Shown here: positions 46,291 to 58,834 of the stretch, in pieces
Numbering within the stretch: the stretch's first letter is position 1
Layout: each line of letters starts with the position of its first letter
DNA from: Phascolarctos cinereus
Lineage: Eukaryota; Chordata; Mammalia; Diprotodontia; Phascolarctidae
Direction: 5' to 3'
DNA: 64,000 bases
Assembly: GCF_002099425.1 (NCBI RefSeq)
Contig: NW_018344024.1
Coordinates: 2,790,001-2,854,000 of the forward strand
Translations under genes and position numbers: made by a program
Notes under the pieces: generated by a model
Seen by the model: the letters and a program-made list of their open reading frames with translations, nothing else
Databases searched by the model: none
Told to the model about the DNA's origin: nothing

Positions 46291-47889
46291 CTAAACAGAA
46301 ATTAATAATTCTAAGAAAACATGGAGCAGATTAAGAAGTAAAAGTTCTTTTGAGTGAGGAAGAATGTGTCAAAATGTTAACCTTCACTACAAGAGCTCAG
46401 TAACACTCCAACTGAAAAGAGCACAGTGCCACTTATCCAGTCCTGCCGCAGGTGTCCCAGCTAGTGGCTGCAGGTGGGCAAAAGACTGCAACTGTCATCC
46501 AAGAGCAATCTGCAGAGACCAATAGATCAATGGGTCCAGAAGAGATTGTATCCTCCTTGAGTAGAACTTTCATTTTGCCTAAACGTTATGACCTTGTACA
46601 GCCAGGAAGTGAATTGTCTAATGTAGTCTAGCATTAGATAGATACCTCCAGCTGAGAAATCCGAGGAGGAACCAGACCACTTGACTTATTAGTACACTGT
46701 GCCCTATAAAGAGCCAATCCTGCACAAAGCCATCCCAGCCAAACAGTGAAATCATGGTGAACTTTGAGAAGACCTTCTGGAGAGAAAAAAAGTACATTAA
46801 TGCCCTAATGTACCAGAGCTGGACATTTCTTTGTCCATGTGTGCTCCTTATATGTTAGCTTCTTTATCATTATACTTTAATTTGTTTCCCCTCTTCCTGA
46901 TTTCTAGACTCTGGATGTGTTTTTGGGAGAGTGTAAGCCTGATATTTGGAAAAATGCTTTGCAACTATTATCCTTGCTGTACCATTTGGGTAAATACCTT
47001 TGCTAAAGAACTAAGTCTACTGGCAGATAAATGGGCAGAGTATTGGTGTGAGATGGTCATGTAGCATTTATGAGAATAACCATCTACAAGATTACAGCTA
47101 GAAGTCTGGGAATTGTAACAGCAATTCTTCTGGGGAACCCACATGTGGTGGTATTTGGGCAAGTAATCTCTGAAGGGGGCTTTATGCATTATCAACACAT
47201 AACCTGTACTCTTGAGCCATAGACATGATTTTACATGATCTGATTTTTCCCCCACACATGTACAACTTTTCTTGGTTACATTCCTTCACCCAATCTTTCC
47301 AGTAGGAACATAAAAGCTTTACTCATTATGCCAAAACTCAGGGATTTTCCTAGAAATGACAGAAAATAATGCATGCCTAAGTCTTCACAAAAATGGAAGA
47401 AGGCCTTCATTGTCTTGTGAGAGGGAAGTTATAAGTAAAGGTCCATTTTACAGTTTGCTACTCCACATGGTGGCTCTGTTCCTTGTTGTTTCCTCTGGTC
47501 TAACTGCTGTCTGATATCAGCTCTTCTGTACTTGGTCCTGGACCTCTTCTTCTTCCTCTACTCTCCAGTCTGGTCCCAGGACTCTTCTGCCTGTTCAGGA
47601 ATACTTTTACAGCTACTAGCTCTCCTTTCTGTAAATCTCACTTTGGCCCATAGCCTCCTCTTCACTCCAGTCTCTCCTTTGCTGCTGCCACTCTTCCAGT
47701 CATAGTATTTCCTCCTACTGCATTTAGTGCAAAATCTTGTATTATAGGATATTGGGGATCAAGTTTCTGTGTGCAGTTGCTCTCTAAGATTACTTCCACA
47801 TGACTGAGAAGGAAGTGTGAAGGGTGTATTAGAGAAGGATTTTCATGGAAGAATAACAAATATCTCCCATTCTGCTCACTGTCTACAAG
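46291..47889. other. Unassigned DNA, moderately GC-rich
   Basis: No recognised gene. 46400-47060 is richer in GC than its surroundings and includes 'gtgccctataaagagccaat', a TATA-like context; an old LTR is possible but unsupported. Frames at 46831-47064 (+) and 46968-47255 (-) show no known protein. Confidence 0.35.
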
Positions 47890-48110
47890 TTTCAGGGCAC
47901 CTCTGTCCCATCATTATCTCATTTTGTACTCATAACCAAATTGGGATTAACATAAGGCTGATATCATCCAAATTTTATAATTGAGATTACTGAAAATTAG
48001 AGATATCGAACCTTTTCCAAAGGTTATACTTCTAGTAAGTGACAAAACCTTTCTGGAACCCCAATCTGTGAGCTTTCTATTACAGTGCCCAGCCTCTAAC
48101 TGCCTATACT
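47890..48110 (-). repeat. MIR SINE
   Basis: 'cccatcattatctcattttg', 'gaaccttttccaaaggttat' and 'acttctagtaagtgacaaaa' are antisense MIR blocks in order. Confidence 0.7.
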
Positions 48111-48952
48111 AAATAAATATTCATTGAATGAGTTCTGAATGATGTGATGAGGAAGTGTTGTCTCTTGAAGAGAATTCACTTAATTAGCTCATTAGAACAT
48201 AACTACCTACAGGAATCACTCTTTAAGCTGTTGAAAGAGACTGAAGGCTGCATGATATTGTGTGTGTGTATGTTTGAGGGGGGGATTTCTGGATTGAGAC
48301 TGAGACCAAAGAAAGGCATAACTTTGGGGCAAGCCACTTAAGTTGCCAAATCCTCAGTTTCCTCTTGTAATATAATTGGAACCGAACTTGAATTTCCTTC
48401 CACTGCTAAATCTCATGAGCATATGAGTTACTCTTGAATTCTTCTTACATCTCACCATCAGTCTCAAGTCACATTCACGGTGGGGTAGGAATCACTGTTT
48501 TCTTCCTAGGTTCCCACAGCCTTTACTAATCCCCTTTAAAATGAAGTGTCAGAGCACACCATCTGTGATCTCTGAGCTTTCCATAACCTTCAGATGTCAC
48601 CTATAGTTGCCAAGGACTGCAAGAACTTTGCCTTCCTAAGTTATGTGCTCTCACAGAAGATTCAGTCTCTTCTGTGGGAAGTCCTCTGACCTTGTCTAGA
48701 CCTGCTTTTGGCAGCTAGCAGCCTCTTGCATCCCAGGGAGCCAGTCATTACTTCTAATTAGCCAACCTCCCTAGCAGACCCTGCCCAGGTGATCAGAATA
48801 GTAAATAGCAGGGAGTCTGACACAGTTGGAGGAACTATCATGTGCCTGTGAAAGGTAGCTGACAACGACAGTGTTTTGTAGGGTAAAAGCATTTATTGGG
48901 TATTCTAGCTAAAAGCATAATAGTATACACACACAGATGCCACAATGATAGA
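48111..48952. other. Unassigned DNA
   Basis: A MIR3-like scrap lies at about 48325-48420 ('ggggcaagccacttaagttg', 'cctcagtttcctcttgtaat'). 48440-48880 is GC-richer, unassigned. Confidence 0.4.
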
Positions 48953-48963
48953 CAGATAGATAG

Positions 48964-49000
<37 letters not shown>

Positions 49001-49001
49001 C
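48953..49001. repeat. (GATA)n microsatellite
   Basis: About 11 GATA/TAGA units. Confidence 0.95.
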
Positions 49002-50559
49002 ATGGATGAATGATGGAGATAAATACTAGCTCACATATGATATGATATACTATTCTATTATATTCTAATATATTCTATTAAGAATGATGTTATGGAGGCT
49101 TTAAGTTATCCTAATTGAAATTGTCTTTTACTTTGGCATTTTTCTTTTAGTTTATTTTCAAACTCTCTAATAAGCCTATATACTCTCACATTTGCTTGTG
49201 ATTCTGTAATGTATAAGAAAGCTTCTGAGCTTCTATGCCTTAACTAACAATGTTTTATTGTTTGTTTTGTTTTGTTTTGTTTTTACCTGGGGCAAGCATC
49301 AGGAACAAGGATTAGGGAAGGAGAAACAACTGAGCTCCAGTCTCCAGAGGGAGATATCGTGCCCTGAGACACCAGGAGGTTTCTAAGATGCTGAAGTGGG
49401 AAGAAGTACCCCTGGAACTAGACTGTCTTTGTTGCTGACACCAGGGAAAGGCAGACAGGGGAAGAAGCATGACTTGTGATGGTGGTGAGTCTTATAAATA
49501 TCTTGACCTTAGGAAAAGTTTTGGCTACTCCAATGTAGTTATAGCTCTGATCAGGCTGCCAAAAAAGTCAGAGTCTTCACTGTCCCACTAACCATCTGTA
49601 TGAACTTAGACCCATTTAACTTACACAGGTGTTAATTTCTCCTACTGAACTACAAGACTTCTAAGGTATCATTTATATGTGACACCTTTTGTAATTTCAT
49701 CATCACTACTTTGTTTTATAGCTATCATTATCATCATTTCAGTTTCATCCACTCCACAACATGCACACCATAATATCTTATCCGTGCCTTATATTTTCCC
49801 CCACAAGAAGCACAATTGTTTGTAAAAGGTGGGTGTTAGATAGATATTTCTTGCAAGTAAGGAAGCATAGATTTGTATAATATATGACTTAGTTGTTCCT
49901 GGGAATGTTTATTTTTGTTTTCATTTTTATTTTGGGAGAGAGGTACAGTCAATGGGTAATCCTTTCTCTTTATCAGTAAACACCATTGCCTGTGCCCTAT
50001 GTATGTGGCAATAAGTCAGGCAGGAAGAAAGGAAGAAAGGAGGGAATAAAAAAAAAGAAAGGAGGAAGAATAAAAAAAGGAAAGAAGGAAGGAGGGAAAG
50101 AGAGACAGGACATAGCTTTATTGCCACACGAAGATAGCCTAACTAACATTATTTTATAATGCCATTTAGACATAAGCAGACTCCACCAGGATGGATACAA
50201 CCTTGCTGTATCATTAATTAACTGAAATTAATTTAAAATTTATATTTATTTATTGTTATAAAGGTATTATTCTGCACTTTGGGGAAGATAGAACATCACA
50301 TAATAAAAATTCTTTGATTTTCATGGAACAAATAGTCTGGTAGGGAAATACGAGATATATATGGATAATGATAATTTGAAGCATAAAACAAAATATAACA
50401 TGATCTCTGAGCAGGACAAGACCATTCCTAGACAGAGGAGATTTCAAGGACAATGTGACATTTGAATTAGCCCAAAAAGAATGGTTAGGAGTGGAGAGTA
50501 CTCTAAAAACAACCACCACCATCTACCACCACCACTACAACACATCTTTATAAGACTTT
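49002..50559. other. Unassigned DNA with a TGTTT run and a purine tract
   Basis: (TGTTT)n at 49257-49285 and an A/G-only tract at about 50020-50108. No gene recognised. Confidence 0.45.
50020..50108. repeat. Polypurine (GGAA/GGGA) tract
   Basis: Almost pure A/G on the plus strand with GAAAGGAAGG motifs; could form a triplex but is a common microsatellite type. Confidence 0.9.
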
Positions 50560-50772
50560 AAGGTTTGGAAAGAGTCTTGAATGAGTTATTTCATTGGATC
50601 CACATAACAAAATTGCATGTTAGGGGCTATTATTATTCCTCCTTTACAGATGAGGAAACCAAGGCTAAGAGAAAGTAAGTGACTTGCTTATGGCCACGTA
50701 GCTATTAAGTCTCAGAAGCATCAGTTAAATCTAGGTCTTCCTGACTTCCAGGCTAGTACTTTGGTGTAAGCA
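50560..50772 (-). repeat. MIR SINE, near full length
   Basis: 'gggctattattattcctcct', 'ttacagatgaggaaaccaag', 'gtaagtgacttgcttatggc' and 'ctaggtcttcctgacttcca' are antisense MIR blocks in order. Confidence 0.9.
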
Positions 50773-51134
50773 AAGAAAATATAGTAAGTCAGAAAATGTA
50801 GAACATTTTACATAATAGAAAATAGTCCAGTCATTTGTTGAGGGTGTGAGGGGTGGCAAAGAGTAGCATCAGGTAAGCCTATTAGGCCAAGTACCAATTC
50901 TGATAAATCCTTTTTTTAGCTCCCTTGACTCCAAACTTGCCAATCATCATGGACTCCATCAAAGAAGCTTTTCCCAAAAGGATCAGAAAAGCTCTAGTCT
51001 TCTCACATTCCCTCCAACATCTTTACTTTTCTCCAACATTCTCCAACAACTTGGCAAAATGAAGATGCCAACTCAACATTCACTACAAGAAGTGTTAATT
51101 ATTCATATGTGAGGCACTATTGAAAGAACCTCAA
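50773..51134. other. Unassigned DNA
   Basis: No gene or clear repeat. Confidence 0.45.
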
Positions 51135-51312
51135 GTAAAAGGCTCTGGAGTTAAAAGACCTGGGTTCAAATCTTGTTTCTGTTGTGTATTACCTATGTGA
51201 CCTTTGATAGGTCATTTAACCTTTGTGGTCCTCAGTTTCCTCATCTGTCAATTAATTGATTTGGACTAGATAGTTTTTGAAGTCCTTTCTAACTCTAAAG
51301 TTATAATCTTTT
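51135..51312 (+). repeat. MIR3 SINE
   Basis: 'gagttaaaagacctgggttc', 'tcaaatcttgtttctgttgt', 'tcctcagtttcctcatctgt' and the MIR3-specific end 'tttggactagatagtttttg' with 'aagtcctttctaactctaaa'. Confidence 0.9.
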
Positions 51313-51964
51313 GACCCTTATTCTGAATATAAATGCCCCCCCCTTAATACACCTGTGCTTGACAACCCACATTTTCTTCTGCTTGAAAGATTTCCTGAAA
51401 ACTTGCCTTCTCTCTTACAAAGAGTATAGATTTAGCCTTTGGTAAAATTGAATTTTCAATACTATCTGGTGGAAGGATAAAATCTCCTTCCTATATGCTT
51501 AGAATACAAAGAAGATTTAAACAAACAAAAAAAAGGCAGTAAATAATATTCCACCTTGTCTTATTTATTTTATACTGATGGGTAGCAACTTGGCCATCAA
51601 TATAGCTTATAATATTCATGATAATACCAATGAAATTCACAGCTAGGATGACTAACTTGAGAAACACATAAAAGCCAGGGCTCTTGGCCCATTTTTATGC
51701 AAATTTAAGGACATGTACCTGCTTTATGGAAGGCCATGAGAAAGTTGCATTGGTGATTTAAGAAATGAATATTTCTACTCTTTGTGTAGAATGAATTATA
51801 GTTATTGCTATGTAATTAAAGCTTTGTTTTTTTCTTCTATAAATTAGATTCATATTCAAAATATAAGTCAAAATAAAGACAAGTCTAAAGGTTCAAAGAA
51901 TTCACTGAAATGTGCATTTCCAGAGCTATTAATCACTTTTTTGTTCTCTCTTTTACAATTTGTA
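51313..51964. other. Unassigned AT-rich DNA
   Basis: No gene or clear repeat; 51540-51900 is non-repetitive. Confidence 0.45.
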
Positions 51965-52135
51965 GATTAGTCAAGAAGTGTTTATTCAGCATCCACTATG
52001 TGCCTCATTCTGTGTTCATTAGTTCAGTGCAATAATTCAAAAAGTAAGCTAAACACAAGTGATGTATGATGCAGGCATGAATTCAAGGAATTTGCCATCT
52101 AGCAAAGTAATGAGGAAACATACAAATAACTACCA
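51965..52135 (-). repeat. L2 LINE, antisense 3' end
   Basis: 'gaagtgtttattcagcatcc', 'actatgtgcctcattctgtg' and 'caaggaatttgccatctagc' fit the antisense L2 3' region. Confidence 0.65.
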
Positions 52136-52254
52136 CAAGATTTATAGATATTCAAGACCATGGAATTCTTCAGCTTTAGAATAAAATTTTGCTCATCACA
52201 GTTAAATTGAATAATTAATGTGATATAATTATCACATGTAGGACAAGAAGGAAC

Positions 52255-52760
52255 AAAGACTTCAAACTCAGCTTCTGACACTTACTAAGTATATAACCCT
52301 GAGCAAATCACTTAGCTTTCCTGAGTCTCAGTTTCCTTATATGAAAAATGGGAATAGAAAATGCTATCTATATCCAGAGAAAGAACTATGGAGCTTGAAT
52401 GCAGATTAAAGAATACTATTTCCTCTTTGTTGTTGTTGTTGTTCTGTTGATTCCTCCTATTGGTTCTAATTTTTCTTTGCAACATGACCAATGTGAAAAT
52501 ATGTTTAATAAGAATGTATATGTAAAGCCTATATCAGATTGTATGCCATCTTGGAGAGGGAGGTGGGGAGGAAGGGAGAGAAAATTTAAAACTCAAAACC
52601 TTGTGGAAGTAAATGTTGAAAACTAAAAATAAATTGATATTAAAAAAGAAAAAAACAAAAAAAATGTGGGAATAGTACTTGCATTACATTCCTCACATTA
52701 TCATTGTCTGGATGAAATGAGACAATGCGTGTAAAATATCATTTTATTGTCAGGTCTCAT
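52255..52760 (+). repeat. MIR SINE, split by an L1 tail
   Basis: Left half 52255-52357: 'ctcagcttctgacacttact', 'cctgagtctcagtttcctta'. Right half 52676-52760: 'tacttgcattacattcctca', 'tgaaatgagacaatgcgtgt'. They are collinear in MIR and are separated by the L1 insertion. Confidence 0.85.
52358..52666 (+). mobile_element. L1 LINE, 3' tail inserted in MIR
   Basis: Starts 'aaaatgctatctatatccag' and follows the L1 3' UTR to 'cttgtggaagtaaatgttga' and an A-rich end. The duplication tgggaatag lies at 52349-52357 and 52667-52675. A (GTT)n run (52426-52443) has grown in the T-rich part. Only about 300 bases of L1 are present. Confidence 0.9.
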
Positions 52761-52829
52761 TATACACAATTTTAGGAAGACAAGCTAATCAGCACTTTCT
52801 CCCATGAACCAAATTATGCATTTTATGTT

Positions 52830-54880
52830 AAGAAAAACTCAGTACCTGCTACACAAAAGGCACTGTGATAGATGGGGGGGGATACAAAAAGAAAAAATAA
52901 AATAGTGACTGCCCTCAAGGAACTTCAACTTTAATGGAACTTGGGATATACTATGTATACAAATAAGAAAATGAAAAGTATATACCAATTAATCCAAAAT
53001 AATTTCATGAGCAAAAGAAAAGCAGCATCTGGGAGGATAAGGAGATATATCATGTAAAAGGTGGCTTTGAAGTAAGGTAGGGATTCTGTGAAGTATAGAT
53101 GAGGGGTGAGCCAGACATGAGGTAACCACTTTGACAAAGGTGTGGAGGCTGGAAATGAAGTGTCTTTTACAGGGAATAACTAGTGGACCAGTTTGACCAA
53201 AATAGAGAGTACAGGAAAGGAAATAATCATAAGATTATTTATTTAAAGTTAGAAGGGATGTTGGAGAAATTCAAATCTGCTCCCTCTCCCTTATTTTATT
53301 GATGAAGGAAATGAGTCAAGAAGAGGTTAAGAAATTTCCCTGGGCCCCACAACTAGTGTTTGAAGAATGCTTTGAATATAGGTTGTCCTAATTTCTAGTA
53401 CCCATATGCCTTGCCATGCTGCCTCTCAAATTAACTTAGTAGAGGCCAGTATCATATGAAAATATGAAATACGACTATACAGTAGGTGAGAGCCAGATTG
53501 TAAAGGCCATTAAATGGAATGCTTGAGATTTTTTTATTTTATTGTGTGGAAATATGAAACCATTAAAGACTTTTAACTATGAGATGATGTGATTAGATAT
53601 GTTTGAATATTATTTTGGGAATTAAAAGGAAAATGATTTGTAAAGCAGAAATACTGGCAGCAATTAGGCCATCTAAGAAGTTATAGTAATAGTTCAGGGG
53701 AAAAGTGACTAATTCAGAACAAGATAGGAAAGTTTCTGAGTAGAAAGAAGGGATCAGATCAGGAAATGTTGTGATGATAGAATTGACAAGGCATGGTAAT
53801 CAATTAGATTAAGAAGTTGATAGCAAGAGAGAAGTCAAGGATGATTCCAAGGCTGTGAACCTAAATGACTAGAAACATTGGGATGCCATCTACTGAAATG
53901 AGGAGGGATAGGTGTGGAATGGTGGAGACTTAATGATTATTTTGATAGTTTGGAATTTATATGTTAATGGAACATCCAAAACATATTTAGTCATTGAGAA
54001 CTGGAATTTATCAGAGAAATTAGTACCAGACATAAAGATTTCAGAGTCATCGGCGTAGAAATTGTAATTGAACTAATGTTAGCTGACGAATTTATCAAAG
54101 GAAAGTGTATAGGGAGAACAGAGAAGATGGCATATGTTAGATATTTTTGTGAATGAGAGAAGAAAGATGGTCCAGCATAGGATACCAAGAAAGAGTGGTT
54201 GGACTAGAGAAAAGAAATCATAGGAAAGTGTCATGGAAATCAAAGAAGAAAACAATGACCAAGAAAAGGGGATGGTCAGTAATGTTATAGGTGCAGAAAG
54301 GTCAACTACAATAGGAACTAAAAAAATACCATTGAATCTAGTAGTTAAGAAACTGATGGCAATTTTAGAGAGAACAATCCCTCTCTAGTGGTTGGTTTAG
54401 AATCCAGAACGTAAGGATCTGAGAAGTGAGTGGGTGATTAAGAAATAAAAGCAAGGTACATAGATAGCCCTTTACACAAATTTGGCTACAGAAGGGAGAA
54501 GATGTTTAGGATGTCAGCCTTGGGTAATTGAATGGCCTAATAATATCATTTTTTTGTGTGTGATAGATGAGTCTTGGACATGTTTTAGAAGTCAGTAGGT
54601 AAAAAGATGAGGGAAAAAAACAGTAAAAAAATAATCAGTAGGCCATGTTCCTGAAGGAGATGGGAGGAAGTGGGATCAAGAGTACAGGTGGAAGCATTAG
54701 CCATGGTAAAAAGAAGATGGTTAAGAGATGACTGTCGACATGGTTGCTTCCTCCTACTAATATAGGTAAAAAAAAAAAAAAAAGACATGCATGACTTAGT
54801 AGAAAGTTTGATGAGTTTTGTGACAAAAGTCACTTAATCAAAGAAATGGTGGAAACAATGAGAGGTTACAAAAATGGAAT
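52830..54880 (-). repeat. L2 LINE, antisense, 3' end through reverse transcriptase
   Basis: Starts with the antisense 3' end ('cctgctacacaaaaggcact', 'gtgactgccctcaaggaact') and runs into ORF2. At 54043-54072 the complement reads FNYNFYADDS, the RT catalytic box. Further left-to-right blocks follow the L2 order up to 54880. A MIR3 sits inside at 53229-53440. Frames are broken throughout. At about 2 kb it is the longest L2 remnant here. Confidence 0.85.
53229..53442 (-). repeat. MIR3 SINE nested in L2
   Basis: 'gttagaagggatgttggaga' (MIR3 end), 'ttgatgaaggaaatgagtca', 'aagaggttaagaaatttccc' and 'catatgccttgccatgctgc' are antisense MIR3 blocks. Confidence 0.75.
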
Positions 54881-56689
54881 TTGAACTGCGGAGTAAGGGA
54901 ATCAAAACACTAGAAACCTGTGAAATTTAGAAATAAACATATAAATATATAGAATTTTATGGGATTTGATTACATGTTTTAAACACTGAATATCATACTG
55001 ATCTAACATGATGAATTGACTAGTAAAATGCCTATCTATATTTGTAGCTATATCATCTAAATGTATCTATATCAAAACAGATAAGGAATCAATTGGTTTA
55101 AAATAATATCTGGCAAAACATTTTACACTTAAAGTTCATTATTCACGTGTTTGAGGATTTCCCCTAAAATAAGATTCACCACAGACTAATATATTTATTT
55201 AAGAGAATTGGGTATGTATTTTTGCTGACTTGAAAAGTTTTTTGCAATAGCCACTTTTTATAAGTTTCTCTGACAGAAATAACAGCTGAAGACATAGTTC
55301 TTTATCCCCTGCACTCTATCCTTGTTCCTCTTCCTCCTCTTTTATTTGGTCTTCTTTCTAACTTCACACCCTAAAAAGCTGTATTTCCTTTTCCCTTCCC
55401 CGCCCCCCCCATAATGCAGGGCATGGAGAGATGAATTTTTCTTTGTCGGGGCCAAGACTCATAGCTCAAGCTTTTTCCTTAAAGTTTCCATTATTATTTG
55501 TATGTACATATATATTATGCAAAGAAAAACAATTTCTTTTTTGTCCCCATTTCCATTAGAGTGTTTTTTTTGAAGTTTTCTATAAGATAGATACAGTGCG
55601 GTGAAATGTTCAAGAGAGGAGAAACAGTTAGAAAATGAAAGCTAGGGTTCTTTTGATTTGTAGGGCATTAAAGAGGAAGATCAGGCTTTGAAATGGATCA
55701 AAGTAGACCTGGCAGCCAGTATATCAGCAGGCAGACTTATCACTGTCTATAACTTGCACTTTTCAATAGATGGGCTGCCATGTTCTGTAACATGGGGAGC
55801 CTCTGTATAAGCCTCTTTTCAGGTGGGGACAATTTATAAAGGTTTAAGGAGACTGAATCCATATGCAGCCTTTGTGTTTGAGAGCTGGTGGTCAGGCTTA
55901 GGAAAGGGATCCCCATTCCAGCTTTTGCTGTCACTGTGTGTATTCTGTGAAAAACTGGGCTTTCACCAGCATGCTTACGTGATACAAGCAGTTGCTTTAG
56001 CTACCAGAACAAGTCATTTTCTAGCTCTGTATTCTGCGTCTCATGGACCAGTGATCTCTAGAATAATCATTGTGAAACTGTTTTGTCTGATGCCTCTTCT
56101 GCTTGTCCAGAGAAAATACCAGTCATTCTTTACATTTTTATGTCATTTCCCAAATAAGGCTAACACTGTTCTGTAGAAAGTCAATGCAGAATGAAAAACC
56201 AGGGGAAATTAAAATGGCTTCAAAACAAAAATATAGTTCTTCACTATTATACAGCATTGACTTTATTCACATAAAGTGGAGTCCTTTATTGGAGAGTTTG
56301 CTGAAGTGTTAGGCGAGATTTTTTTTTTTTTTACCATATGGCCGTTTTGCTCACTGATACCTGAAGAACCTCTCCGATTCATTTTTTCTTAAATATAAAG
56401 TGTTTCTTACTGGTTTCAATTGGATTCAAGCCTGTCATGGAATCAGAAAAACATTCCGTATGCACACATGTATGTACATATGCAGGTACATACACATATA
56501 CACATTCTGAATACAAACAAATATTCTGTATATGCACACAGATGTATATATGAATATGTAGTAGTGGAATTTGTAAAAATTTCTGGTGTGAATTCTAGTT
56601 CCTGTGTACAACCTTAGTGATTCCATCTGAGTGCAATTGATTGGGGAAAAAATAATAATTATAAGGGTGATGATAATGATGAAATAGCA
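54881..56689. other. Unassigned, mostly repeat-free DNA
   Basis: No gene recognised in 1.8 kb. The frame at 55823-56176 (117 codons) shows no known domain. 55590-56310 is non-repetitive and of balanced composition, a candidate conserved non-coding stretch. Confidence 0.4.
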
Positions 56690-56720
56690 AAACAACAACA
56701 ACAACAACAACAACAATAAT
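56690..56720. repeat. (AAC)n microsatellite
   Basis: About eight CAA units followed by TAATAA, at the tail of a MIR. Confidence 0.95.
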
Positions 56721-56884
56721 AACACTGATGAAGCTCTTTCCAATACTGAGAAAGTGTTTTTACCACAGCAACCCTGCATGGCAGGGAAAACAAGTGTATT
56801 ATGCCTATTTTACAGGTTGGGAAATTTATGCTTAGAAAGTATAAATGACTCATCCAGGGACACAACTGGCAAAAGTCAGATATA
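56721..56884 (-). repeat. MIR SINE
   Basis: 'gcctattttacaggttggga' and 'atgactcatccagggacaca' with 'actggcaaaagtcagatata' are antisense MIR blocks; the (AAC)n run abuts its tail. Confidence 0.8.
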
Positions 56885-57085
56885 AGGTCATGGAATTTAG
56901 AACTGGAAGATACCTTAGAGGTATTCAACTAGTCCTATCCTTTCATTTTACAAATGAGCAAACTAAGGCCTCTGGATGTAGAATGGACTTGCCCAAATTT
57001 GTGTAACTATTGAACAATAGAAGTGGTATTCAAACTCAGATACTTGCAGACCAAATTTAGGGCTTATCCCTCTATATCAGGTTAC
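56885..57085 (-). repeat. MIR3 SINE
   Basis: 'ggaatttagaactggaagat', 'accttagaggtattcaacta', 'cattttacaaatgagcaaac' and 'ggtattcaaactcagatact' are antisense MIR3 in order. Confidence 0.85.
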
Positions 57086-57109
57086 AAAAGTCTTATTATG
57101 ATAACAACA

Positions 57110-57360
57110 ATGGTTCACCTGTACATAGCACTTTAATGCTATTTAAGCGCTTTATATATGTCAACACATTTGATTCTCACAACATCCTTGTGCAGTAGTT
57201 GTAATTAGCAAGCCCTTTTTATAGATGTGGAAACTAAAACTGAGAGTGGTTAAATAACTTGCCCTAAAATAACTTACAGCTAGTAAATATCTGTGGTAAG
57301 TCTTTCTTACTCCAAGTGAGCACTGTACTTCAACTAGTTGTTAATATTTCCATACCTCCT
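57110..57360 (-). repeat. MIR SINE
   Basis: 'tatttaagcgctttatatat', 'tgattctcacaacatccttg', 'atagatgtggaaactaaaac' and 'cagctagtaaatatctgtgg' are antisense MIR in order. Confidence 0.85.
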
Positions 57361-58497
57361 TTGGGGGAGAGGTGTGGGGGGTAGGGGGGTTGGAGGCTTT
57401 GGAGAAAGGAAAAGTGAAATCATCTTTCGTATCTTGTCTTCTTGCTGTAATTTTGAAAATGATGTCAATACTCAGACTATGAAACAACTGAAAAGTTCAT
57501 CCTTAAATGGCTGAAACAAATGTCTTCAAATCATAAAAATTTTTCAAATATCATTATTCAAAAAAAGCATATAAATCTGCTCTCTGAATCCTGAAAACTT
57601 TGTCATAACAAAGCCAGCTACTCACCTCAACATTATGCGATAAAGCAGCCCTAGGAATGTAAGAAAGAAATAAAGAAAGAAAAGAGCCTATATTCCAGCC
57701 GGGTAGTGCATGAAACAAGATTGAACCACTAACCATTGTGAATTTCACCCCTGCCCTCATTAAGATACGTACTTTCCACATGTCAAGATATGCTTTTCCC
57801 TTCATGGACTAGAAAATATCTACATCACTATAGGCTCCAGGACAGTTCATTTTTTCCTAATCATTTTATTTTACCTCCTCCTCTCAGTTTTCTTCACAAA
57901 TGTCTCTTATTCTCCTTTATTTTATACCTTTGTAAATTATTTCAAAACTAGAACACATTATGAATATCATTACTTATCTTATTAATCCTCCTAATAATAA
58001 CAACAACCGATAGAATAACTCTAAGTTTCAAATCAATGTCGATGAATCGTGGGAACTCTCAGGTGTCAGCAGAGTTATGCCTCCTTGTATATCTGTCTCT
58101 TCTGTAAGTAAAGGCAGTTGGTAATGGTTTTGCTTCATTTTTTGCCCTCCCAGCACTTCTCCAAATATATATCATTTTTCACATTTGGGATTCTCTTCTA
58201 TAACATGAATTTGACATTTTCTTTACAGAGGTTACAGAAATGAGTAGATGTGTGGAGAGCCTGAATGTGGAGAAGGATTGGCTATTGAGAATGTGAGCAA
58301 GGAGATATTCACCACCATATTGATTTTCCAATCTATAAGAGAGGAAGGAACAGAACTCTAGTAAAATATGGCTGGGGAGACAGCATAATATTTGTATCAG
58401 AGGAATTCAATTTTAACAGTGAAAGAGACACCACTATCCATCACCTACATATACAGGGCCCATGAATTGACTGGAAATACACTCAAACAGATGAGAG
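57361..58497. other. Unassigned DNA
   Basis: No gene or confident repeat; a G-rich stretch lies at 57360-57400. Confidence 0.45.
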
Positions 58498-58625
58498 TAC
58501 ATGTATGTGTGTGTGTGTGTACACATAAACACATACACATGTGTGTATGCATGCTTATATATGTATGCATGTGTGTATATATGTGTATCTCCACATATTT
58601 ATATACTATATTTATGTTATATATA
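58498..58625. repeat. GTGT/ACACAT/TATG compound simple repeat
   Basis: Imperfect alternating purine-pyrimidine repeats, with a short pure GT run at 58508-58520. Confidence 0.85.
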
Positions 58626-58834
58626 AAAGAGGTGATTTATGACTGGAAATGTTATATTGGAGACTATATACTCTAGTCAGTTAATAATCATGAAAATAAT
58701 AATGAAGTTGATTATGATAATGGTGATAATAATGATGATGGTCATGTATATAAATGAAAAGAAAGAAGATGCACCCATAGGCTTATCTTACTTTTATACA
58801 AATAGTATTTTTACCCCAAACATTGAATTAAAAA

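Noticed and set aside
46400-47060. GC-richer segment with a TATA-like context, possible LTR
   Set aside because: No polyadenylation signal at a fitting distance, no borders and no duplication seen.
50020-50108. Polypurine tract as a functional triplex or origin element
   Set aside because: Such tracts are common microsatellites and nothing nearby supports a function.
55823-56176. 117-codon plus-strand frame
   Set aside because: No recognised protein; kept only as part of a repeat-free block.
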